From positions 405,632 through 469,631 of the forward strand of contig MNCI01025571.1 of the NCBI GenBank assembly GCA_015680685.1: DNA of 64,000 bases, read 5' to 3'. How positions within the stretch are numbered: the first letter of the stretch is position 1; every line of letters begins with the position of its first letter. This document shows, one piece after another, positions 55,097-64,000 of this stretch. The notes beneath the pieces were generated by a model that saw only the letters and a program-made list of their open reading frames with translations, had not been told where the DNA came from and did not search any database. Made by a program: the position numbers and the translations under genes. The stretch comes from Gnetum montanum (lineage: Eukaryota; Streptophyta; Gnetopsida; Gnetales; Gnetaceae).

Positions 55097-57734
55097 TCAA
55101 ACAATCCCAGGTGGTGGTGATTCCTAAGGCTCCGAGGGACCTTCACCGACTTCATGCACTAGCAGTGGTTGAGGTGGCTATGATTATCCTATTGCTGCTA
55201 TGACTTCAGGTGGGAAGCAACAAGCATCCAGCAGTGCTTTCATTTTTTCCTCCTTACTCCTAGGATCACACATCATCCACGCAACTTTCCCAATGTGGAT
55301 TGGAACAAGCATATCCCAAGGACATGGGATCACTTAAAACTGGAAGCAACTCCTTAGCATTGACAAACAAGGTAGTGAACTATTTACATTCAATGTCGAA
55401 TGCCCTGACTATACCCTTTAGTTCTTGATAGTCATTCATCCATCTGGCTAGGTTCTCAATGATAGATCGTTGATCTCTGAATTTTCCTCTAAGAACTTTA
55501 AGCTTAGCGTTAGCAGTCTCAAACTTCTACTTAGTGTCTTTATGGTGCTTGAACTTAGCCTCATATAGTAGATACGAGCTAGCCACTTATTTCTCCAATT
55601 TTGACTATGGTCGTCTAACTGTCAACATTGCCAAGTTTGCATAATAGAGATTGGCCAACTCCATATACTCTATCATTTCCTTGATTTGCAACTCCTTCAA
55701 GCAGATCTTTGCTTTGTTGTAGGTGTTAATCCCATCAAGGATGGGTTTCCACATCTCTCTTCCTTGCTAGAGTTGTTAGAGGACTTCAATCACTTTCACC
55801 TTTGCCATCTAGATTTATTTTTCATTAATTTCCTTTTGCAAGCCAACTTGGTCCCTGTATTGATTCTTTACTTTCTCAAATTTGAGGAATTCATTCTTCC
55901 AGGTGATGATTTTGATGTCAAACTTTTGTCACAAGGTGCATACCTCCTCCATTGATAAATTACGATTCTCCATAGCCAATATCCTCAATTCAATGTTGAC
56001 TCTAGCAAACTGCTCTTGCTATTGATGAATGAATTCTTGCATTTGATCTCTCTAAGCATCAACATTTCCTAGGTGATGATTTTTCATAGTCAATGCTTCA
56101 TTCTCTTAACGCATCAAATTCAAGTCCTTTTTGATTGAGTCCATTTCAGCTTCTACCATAGACTATTTGAAGATGGCCATTACTACTTCCTCCTCAGCCT
56201 TTTGAAATCATTCTTGAAGCTATTTAATAATTTCATCTCTTGTCATTGCTAGGCTGAGGATTTCTTATTCTACAAGTCAGGCACAAAGTTTAATAACCTC
56301 CACAGCCAAGCGCTGATTTTGCCCTTGGGCCATTTCTAGTTGCCTTTCCAAAATGATGCATCTAACCCTTGCATTCAATAGTTCTGACTAGGTTGCGGTG
56401 ATGTTCTCTGGAAGATCAAAGATGTTTGAAGTTAGTTTCCTGGTTCCTACCAGTCGTTCCAACAACTATTCATGCTAGGTTGCATTCAATTTCCTACTAA
56501 TCATGCATGCGAACGTCTATACATCTTAAAGTGTAGATGCGTCTGGTACAAATGTCGTGGGTGTGTTTAATGCTTCTGCTACATAGTTAGCTACAACTTC
56601 TGCTGCTGTCTCTTGCCCTTGGTGCTGCATCACCAAGACAATTTCCTCTTCACCTTCCTCCAACCGGACCGAGAAAGTGGCAACATTCCCAAATATTTCT
56701 AGAAATAAATGGTATGTTGCTAATGACACCATCACCTCTCAAGCATTGGGATCTAACCTCAAAGGTAGCTACATTCTTTTGGCAGAGAAAATGGAACCAC
56801 CTCTCTCCATCTCGCTAACTGTTCAGGCCACCTCATTAAGGTGACTCATTGCTGCCCGATACACAGATGGATCTATCCCACTTGTTTCTACTTGTTGCTC
56901 TTATTTGCTCAAAAGTTGTTCTTCCATGTTCATTCTCCTTGAAGCGCTTCTCAATCTCCAAATAGATCAGCTGTGGAAGGTTAATGGGAAATTTCCTATT
57001 TAGAGGGGCACATGCTCAAGTAGAGAAAGCAGTCACCTTGCTTAGCCTCACCGTTGGATTGAGATGATAGGCTACAATCATGAAATAAATCTGCTCCACT
57101 AGTGTGAGTGCACCATACTCCTTACGGTCCACCTCGTAGCATCATTGGCTCCATTCCCTTTTAGCCTCAAGATCACCTTTTATTGATATCTCTACCAACT
57201 ATGTTCCAATGTCTAGCAACCCCAATGCTTGTGCAATAGCTTCTATCGAGTAGGACACTTGAATGTCCTTGATCTTGACAACAGACCTCAGCCTTCAACT
57301 ACTCTAGAAGAGATAGGTCTCTCCCATGTACCACTTCTTATTAGATGTGATGATTGGCCACATGGGAGAGACTTGCAATTGTGTCTTGACATCCTCTGGA
57401 GCTTTCTCCAAAAATAGCCCAAAGTTTATCTCTTGAAGACTAATCTTTGGGTTTCTCGGGACTTGATGATGTCTAGGTAGGCTTAAGTTAGAGTGATCTC
57501 AAGCCTTGGCATGGGTCCAAGTGCTTCTCCTTGTTGGGATTGTTTGATAGGCATTTCTTCCTCTAGAATCTATTGAACAAATTCCACTTCGGGCTCCTTT
57601 CAAAGAGGTCCCATTACATGGGTCACCTCTAGTAGTTCTTGGCCTAGTTCCTATTGGCCCCTTCTAGCTCTATGTTGCTTCTCCCATGGTTGTGAGGGCT
57701 CTCCTTCCTATGGACACTTTTGTTTGGGTGCCAT
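55097..57734 (-). pseudogene. ORF3 of element G
   Basis: The reverse strand starts MAPKQKCP at 57734 and ends at the TGA 55099-55097 after a GIV tail like those of A and B. Recognisable segments are ILEEEMPIKQSQQGEALGPM, the stretch SIFSAKRM...ATFSVRLEEGEEEIVLVMQHQGQETAAEV at 56780-56570 (open for 69 codons at 56735-56526), and DPRSKEEKMKALLDA near 55225. The middle and C-terminal parts are shifted between frames. Same gene as in B, F and A; function unknown. Confidence 0.7.
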
Positions 57735-59850
57735 CTATAATCATAATAAGATCATAGATTAGTAATCATTGTGTAACCTTAAAACAATTGGGGTACCTTA
57801 ACTCTTAATGATAGTTACACTTGGCTAAGCCATGATTATGGCTAATTTAATGAACCCAATTATTATTTATTTTATGTGTTATTATGAATAATTCATCCTG
57901 GAGGTTGTTGGAAGGGTTAATTGTCGAAAGAGTTGATATTTTTATGTTGTTAAGGTTACTAACCCTTGGGGGGAGTTAGAAAAATTTTCAAAATTTTCAT
58001 CAAAAACCTTAAGGTTTGAAGCCCCCACAATAAAGATCTTACCTCCAATAAGTGCATGATCAAAAAACGAAGTGATTTGGACACACGGTTTGAAAGTTAT
58101 GGTCTCTACAAGGTTTTAGGCTCTCAAAAACTGCAAAAATTTCTCATCTATTATGAGCAAATTGCAAAAAATTCCAAAGTATCCAGCGGTATGTATAATA
58201 TTTTTGCACTGCGTCAATGAGGCCTCATCGACACAACTATTGACCATTGTTGACTTCCATTGACTTTGGTTAAACTTTCAAAATACAAGGAATTTTTTGA
58301 TGAAATTGGGGTCAAATGAAAGCTTAGAAGACCAAGAATAGGATGAAATCTTGAGAAGAGGATGTTGAAGTTCATAAATTTAAAAAAAAATGAAGAAAAT
58401 TTGATTTAATGGATGAATGCAATGAAAGATTAATGAGTCCTAAGTGGTTTATGCGATGGAAAATATGAAATATAGGATTATAGCAATGTCAAAGGTAAGG
58501 AACCTCAACTAATCAAGCCAAGAGCTATGCAAGTGGGTCCTCCCCATAGTAGGCTCATGCCCTTTTTGCCCTTGCATAACCTCAACTAAGGAGTCTGTGG
58601 GCCCCATAGTTGACTTAATGGTCATAACAAGGACCAACCCAAAAGAATCCACTCAAGAATCCCAACACATCAAACTAAGACATAGAGCATAACATAGAAC
58701 CCGGCGGTGAGCTGAGTTATAGTAACATGAACTGATGATAGAGAAGGTGGAATGGAGTTCCAAATTGAGGTCATAATAAGTCCCTTATGGAATTTTTGGT
58801 TAAAATGACTTAAGAAGTTCCATCCTTAATCCAAACTAAAACCATCCACTTTCAGTGACTTCGCATCGCCACTCTAAGACTGATTTCTCCACTTGAGACA
58901 CAAGAATGCTTCCACAAAACAACCACCATTCAACAAAGAGAAGAAAGGAGAAGTAGGAAGTGAGAGAGAGGGCCTTAGTTAGAGGGAACTATCAAGCATA
59001 GGTGAATGTTGTTTAAGTCCCATAACCAATGCTTGTAGCCCTTTTATTTGTCCAAGGGATGTGCTTTGAATTTCCATTATTTTTTATTTATTTTTATTTA
59101 TTTTTGAATGATGGGTACCACACCATACAAGGACTTATTTGTGTTGAAGGGGTGTGCTTTGAATTCCCATTATTTTTGTTTTTTTTTTTTTTTGAATGAT
59201 GGGAACCACACCATGCAACGACAAAATTTTAACTTCCTTTAGTGGTTGGTGCAGAATGATAAGAAGTCCATGAAAAACACTCAAGCACTCAAGTAAGAAG
59301 AACATCACAAAGAGTATTGAGTCCCCTTGAAGTCACATCCTTTACAAACCTTTGAATCATTCCTAATTCTAGAACTACCAAGGTCACTAATTGGTTAAAA
59401 GTTTCGTTAACGAAAAGAAACATCAAATTCCCAGAACAAGGAAAACCATAGAGTTCACTGGATGGGCGAATGATGTGAACTCATTACCTATTCCATGAAA
59501 AATAAACCATGTCAAAGTCATTAGACATTAGAATTCAAAAATAGAAACCAGACATCAACAATCACACATTAAGCACAAACCATCATTAGTAAACAATAGC
59601 AACAGCACTGTGTCCTATGACAATAAAGCAAATTTATTAGCAAAAATGAGAAAATATCACACTTAAATAAAAGAAATAAAAATCAAGTAAAATATATAAG
59701 AAAGTGTAAGACAATCAAAAAATTCTAAAGGTACTAAAGATGGTATAAAATTAGAAAAATTAAAAAATTAAAAATTTGTAAAATCAAAAATGTAAAAAAC
59801 AAAAAGGTAGAAAAAATCAAAGGCCATGGTCATGGTCAACATGAATGGCC
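57735..59850 (-). other. Spacer between integrase and ORF3 of element G, with internal promoter-like block
   Basis: No supported gene. Conserved blocks lie at 59458-59486, 58980-59075 and 58525-58580; a partial duplication repeats the phrase GTGTGCTTTGAATTxCCATT near 59065 and 59155, each next to T-rich runs. At 58237-58211 the reverse strand reads GTTGTGTCGATGAGGCCTC then ATTGACGC, the LTR-like motif, followed by TGCAAAAA at 58208-58201 where F has TATAAAAA, so the TATA has decayed. A transcript-leader block shared with B and F follows. Confidence 0.6.
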
Positions 59851-61140
59851 ATCTCCCCCACAACTGAGTTAGAGGGAGGAGATTCAAAAAATAGAATGTG
59901 GTTGTCCATCTGTTGAGGTAGTATTTACACTAGCTTGTTTTGGTTCTAAGAAAGGCTTCACTTGTTGGATATTGACCAACTACCTTTTATTTGAGTTATC
60001 AAGTTCATAAATTATCATGGCCCTAGAGAGAAAGGTTTGATCAATGATATAAGGTCCCTCCCCAATGTCTAGAATTTTGTCTTTTGGGATACATGTGTGG
60101 GGTTCCAGTAAAGAACCTTATCCCCTAGTTGAAATTTTACTTTCCTAATTCTAAGGTCATGACGTTGCTTGCTGAATGCCTTGTTCACCTCATTCAAGGA
60201 TAGGGCCACTAAGCAATTTTCGTCTAATTCATTTAGATTGATCAATCTTTCCTTCCATGCTAAACTTAGGTCAAGGTTTAGATCATGGGTCGTTGAGAGT
60301 GTACGGAGCTCAAATTGAATTAGGAGCATTAGAAGTTTCCCATACACTAACTCGTAGGGAGAATAGCCAATAAGAAGTTTCCAAGTTGAACGATAAGCCT
60401 AGAGGGCATCATTAAGTTTTGTACTCCAGTCCTACCTATATTTGCTAATGGTTTGTGTTAGCATTTTTGTAATCTCTCGATTGGTTATCTCTGCTTGACC
60501 ATTGGCTTGGGGATGATAAGATGTTATTAATTTATGTTCTACCCCCAAGCGTTGCATTCATTTCCTAAATGTGATACCTATGAAATGAGTTCCATTATTA
60601 GAAATTAGTGAACGTGGCACACCAAAGCTATTCATGATATTTTGTTGTATAAATTTAGCAGTAGTGGATGATGTACAATCAGTAATGGCTGCCGCTTCTA
60701 CCCATTTTGTGCAGTAGCCAACTACTACTATAATATATGCTTTCCCATTAGACATGGGTGTCATGGGACCTATGAAGTGAATGTCCCTTATGTCAAAAGG
60801 CTCTAGTGGCTGAATCCACTACTGAGGACCTTGCATGCTAGTGGTCATCCCACTGTCACATTGACAACATTCACAAGACTTGACAAACTGATGGGCATCC
60901 CTGAAGATTGTAAGTCAATAGTATCCTACCATCAAGATTTTAATGGTTGTGTATCTCTCTACATAATGGCCTCCGCAAGGTCCTTCATGAGCATCTTGGA
61001 GAATGCACCATTGATCTTTGTCAAGGACACACCAATGAATCAAGCCATTAGTACACACCTTGTAAAGGTGTTCGTTGATTTCCATGAAGTATTTGACCTA
61101 ATGAAGAAATTGTTGCTTTTTCCTAAAATCCAAGTCTTGT
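59851..61140 (-). pseudogene. Integrase of element G
   Basis: The reverse strand holds GKAYIIVVVGYCTKWVEAAA, PRSLISNNGTHFIGITF (second catalytic Asp is Asn, as in E), and PQANGQAEITNREI-like sequence near 60500. The first Asp motif reads IHFIGP near 60775, with His for Asp. The C-terminal part is open at 60347-60069 (MYGKLLMLLIQFELRTLSTT). Thus two of three catalytic residues are lost. The downstream end overlaps TTGTGGGGGAGATGG (about 59861-59847). Confidence 0.83.
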
Positions 61141-62790
61141 AGCATCTCTTGAGTCAGAAGATATGTAAGGATGCCATTATACCAAATTACTTTTTCAGGT
61201 GTTTGTTCACTTATTGCTCCAATAAAGAGGAGTTTGTCTAAAAATTGATCAGAGAGTAGGCTCTCCTCCTCTTTGTTATCCCATCTTAGGAGAGAAAGGT
61301 GGTCAATGACCACATTCTCATTCCCTTTTCAATCTACCATAGTGAGATTGAATTCCTGCAAGATCATAAACCACTGTATAACATAAGGGCTCACCTTCAG
61401 CTTAGTCATGAGGAAGCGAATTGCACTGTGGTCCATATGTACAAATACTTTGTAACCTAGCACATAATGTCTAAACTTTTTTAGCACGTACACCACTATC
61501 ATTAACTCTTTTTCCATGGTGGTGTAATTCAACTATGCCCCCACAATGCTTCTACTCACGTAGTGGATATCATATGGACATTTCTTATCATCCATTTGCA
61601 TGAGCCCAGCTCCGAAAGCATAGTTAGATATGTCTACCATGATATGGAATGGTTTGGACCAATATGGTGCTCGTAGGATTGGTGTTTCTATGAGTTTCTC
61701 CTTTAATTGTTGAAATGCATGTTCACATTCCTAGGTCCAAATGAAATGTGCATCTTTCTTTGTAAGTTCTACCAACGGCTTTTCAATCTTAGAGAAATTC
61801 TCAATAAATCGCCAATAGTAACTAGTGTGTCCAAGGAATGACCAAACATCTTTAACAATCTCTAGTTGGCATGTTATTCCTTGGATGACCCTTATCTTTT
61901 CTGGGTCTACCTCAATCCCTTTTTGTGAAATTTTGTGCCCTAGCATAATGCCTCCTTGAACCATGAGATGGCTCTTTTTCTAGTTGAGCTATAGGTTTGT
62001 CTCTACACATCTCTTCAGTACTTGCTCAAGTCAATCCAAGGCTTGCTCAAAGGTAGCTCCATAGGTCGAGAAATCATCCATGAACACTTCAACACCACTA
62101 CCAATTTGTTGTTGAAAGATAGCATTGAAATGTTGTAGGGGCATTGCACAGACCAAATGGCATCTTACAGTATGCAAATTTCCCCTAGGAACTCATGAAT
62201 ATTGTCTTGGCCTGATCTTCGAGTGCAATTCGGATTTGGTTATAGCACTATAACCATCCAAAAAGCTATAATAATAATGCCCAGATATGGTGTCTAATAC
62301 TTGATCCACAAATGGCAAAGGAAAGTGATCCTTAAATGTTTTCATATTTAACAACCTAAAGTTGATGCAAACCTACCATTTGCCACACTTCTTTAGTACA
62401 ATTATGAGTGGGCTAACCCACTCACTATCCATGATCGAATAGATGAATCCTGCCTTGAGGAGCTACCCTATCTCCTCCTTAACCATTTGCTTCAACTTGG
62501 GATTTAGCCACCTCTGCAGCTATCGTCTAGGCTTCATGGCTGGGTCAATGTAGATGTGATGTTGGCATATCCTTCGATTGATTCTTGTTAACTATGGATA
62601 TGACCAAGCAAAGGTTGTTGACCATTTATTCACCACCTTTAACAACTTTTCTTTTTTCTCAAGAGCAAGTTTGGCATTAATGATGACCAGCTTACCATTC
62701 TTTAAAAATGCATACTCCATACCAATCGATAAATTTTTTAGTTCTAAGGACTCCTGCTTAAAGTGATCAAGGATTTCCAACTCTCCCCAA
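61141..62790 (-). pseudogene. Reverse transcriptase and RNase H of element G
   Basis: Reverse strand: pre-RT linker at 62780-62592, RT with VEVFMDDFSTYGATF near 62095-62050 (Asp pair intact), GIMLGHKISQKGIEVDPEKI at 61960-61900, DVWSFLGHTSYYWRFIENFS; RNase H with MNYTTMEKELMIVVYVLKKF and HMDHSAIRFLMTKLK at 61532-61400. A small insertion near 62240 breaks the RT core. Overall closest to B. Confidence 0.87.
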
Positions 62791-62879
62791 CAGGTATCAT
62801 CATCTTCATTAGAGAGTTGGGAATGAACTTATTCAATTTTGTCCTTGCCTTCGACATATGCACATGTTAGACTCTCAGT

Positions 62880-64000
62880 TGGCTCTATGCATATTGTGCT
62901 ACTATCTAAATTAGTTATCAGCCACTGGGTGTCCTCCTACTTTGTGGCAGCTACTGTGTACAGATACTTTTGAATGTTAATTTCATGTGCACAGTGATTG
63001 CATACTTTAATGTATGTACTTTTGATTGACCAAATATATTGCACGTAATTGCACCTATTATCATTGTACGTGATGCATGGAATACGCTTCTTCTTAATTT
63101 TTCCTAGCTCATTTTCCTTGGATATTTCTAGAGATAGGTCCCTTATACGCATTCACGCATTGACTGTGCTTAACCAAGCCCTTCCCATAATGATGGGGAA
63201 GTCACTTTTGTAGTTGTCCACCTTGATTACAAAAAAAAAATCAATAGGATAGAACTACCCACAAACTGTGGTCACAATGTCCTCTACTAATCCCAAAGGG
63301 ATAATAATGATTTTCTAATTCTAAACGCATGTCACTCTTCTTAAGAGGTGGTAGGTTCTAGGCCTTGTACATGCCATGGGAGATGAGGATAACTCTAGAA
63401 CCAAAGTTAAGAAGAGCCTTGCATGGCTCTTGTCCAGCAATCTATAGATAGATGAGTGAACTTCCTATATCAAGTCTTTTTGTAGGAAGGTTTCCAGCCT
63501 TAATTCAATCAAAAACAGCATGAGTTAGCATTATAGTGCATATCCTAGGTGGCACTTGGTTTGAAGGGCACTCGAAGGTATTTGATGCAGAGGATGAGGG
63601 TGTTGGAGATGCAAGGTAATTAGCTAGAGTAGGTAGTGAGGGCTAGAGAGGGCTGCTGGCTCGGAAGAAGGGTTGTTTTTTTGATCAATTATCCAAACCA
63701 CTTGGTTGAAAAATGGGTTGTGAGTGTACAACCCTTGTAGCATTTTGTTGTTGCGACTATGGAGGAATCTCACCCTACATAGACAGAGCAAGAGGTAACT
63801 AAGTTGAAGGTGGAGCTATAGGTGCAAAGGGATGTGAAGGATGATAAGGATACAGATATGGGTTTTTCCTTTGAGTAAATGGTGAATGTGTTTGGTGGTA
63901 CTCTGGGGAATAATAGTGATGCTAGAATGATGCATGTCTTGCCAAACTTGTAGGGGAGACGAGTTGTTGAACATAGTACCCATATGGATCTAGTTGCCTA
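62880..64000 (-). pseudogene. Protease and gag-protease linker of element G (runs off the window)
   Basis: The reverse strand contains a Pro/Tyr-rich linker near 63850-63900 (KNPYLYPYHPSHPF-like), protease active site ALLNFGSRVILISHGM near 63420-63370 (Asn-Phe as in B), then the protease C-terminal half and RIRDLSLEISKENELGKIKK at 63152-63090. The following Cys/His segment CNYVQYIWSIKS matches B and E. The gag core lies outside the window. Confidence 0.75.

Larger units (their letters stand above)
53975..64000 (-). mobile_element. Element G: Athila-like element with ORF3, running off the window
   Basis: Reverse strand: gag/protease linker (from 64000), protease, RT, RNase H, integrase, spacer, ORF3, polypurine tract, 3' LTR. 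Layout and sequence match B. The 5' LTR and most of gag lie outside the window. It was inserted into repeat R2b. Confidence 0.9.

Noticed and set aside
1-64000. Host protein genes, tRNA or rRNA genes
   Set aside because: No exon-like open region outside transposon homology and no cloverleaf-type tRNA was recognised; every coding match belongs to a retroelement.

Overview
The window is nuclear DNA from a land plant, almost certainly a seed plant with a large, repeat-rich genome. No intact host gene, tRNA, rRNA or CRISPR array can be supported. Practically all of the 64 kb is nested, decayed LTR retrotransposons, with a short run that looks like a LINE fragment and an unclassified repeat. The species cannot be named from the sequence. 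A single N at 1058 shows this is a draft assembly.

Layout, left to right. 1-1250: 3' end of an Athila-like Ty3/gypsy element (A, + strand), inserted into a Ty1/copia element (1251-3893, - strand). 3894-5046: unclassified AT-rich repeat R2. 5047-~5785: RNase H/integrase fragment (+), probably the left remnant of element F. ~5786-46366: a giant Tat-type gypsy element (D, - strand) whose LTRs were originally about 5.6 kb long; its internal region codes gag, protease, an archaeal-type RNase H, RT, gypsy RNase H and integrase in that order. D is interrupted twice: by E (15129-26658, - strand, exact 5-bp duplication AAGGT) in gag, and by B (31764-45064, + strand, duplication AAGAT/AGGAT) in its 5' LTR. 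E itself carries a probable solo LTR (22075-23756, duplication GATTA/GGTTA). 46367-52240: the rest of F (+). 52241-53974: a possible LINE fragment followed by an inverted second copy of R2. 53975-64000: element G (- strand), which runs off the window.

A, B, E, F and G belong to one Athila-like family. They share LTRs ending in ...CTCATCA, a TATAAATA promoter, an AATAAA signal, a G-rich polypurine tract directly before TGATG, a tRNA-Asp-like primer site (seen in B and E) and an FMDD reverse transcriptase. A, B, F and G also carry a third gene (ORF3) after integrase: an N-terminal region resembling the putative plant transposon protein domain followed by a long coiled-coil-like region, about 950 codons in B. 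In B, F and G a copy of the LTR's own upstream motif plus a TATA position lies 450-460 bp upstream of ORF3, which looks like a second, internal promoter. E has neither that promoter nor ORF3. This promoter + ORF3 module is the most interesting thing in the window.

Every coding region is broken by stops and frameshifts, many explained by C-to-T change on one strand or the other (CAG or TGG to TAG), as expected for silenced, methylated plant repeats. Order of events inferred from nesting: F, then D into F, then E and B into D, then the solo LTR into E; A entered after the copia element, and G after the R2 copy. Boundaries of LTRs with matching ends are good to a base or two; domain edges inside decayed coding regions are approximate.
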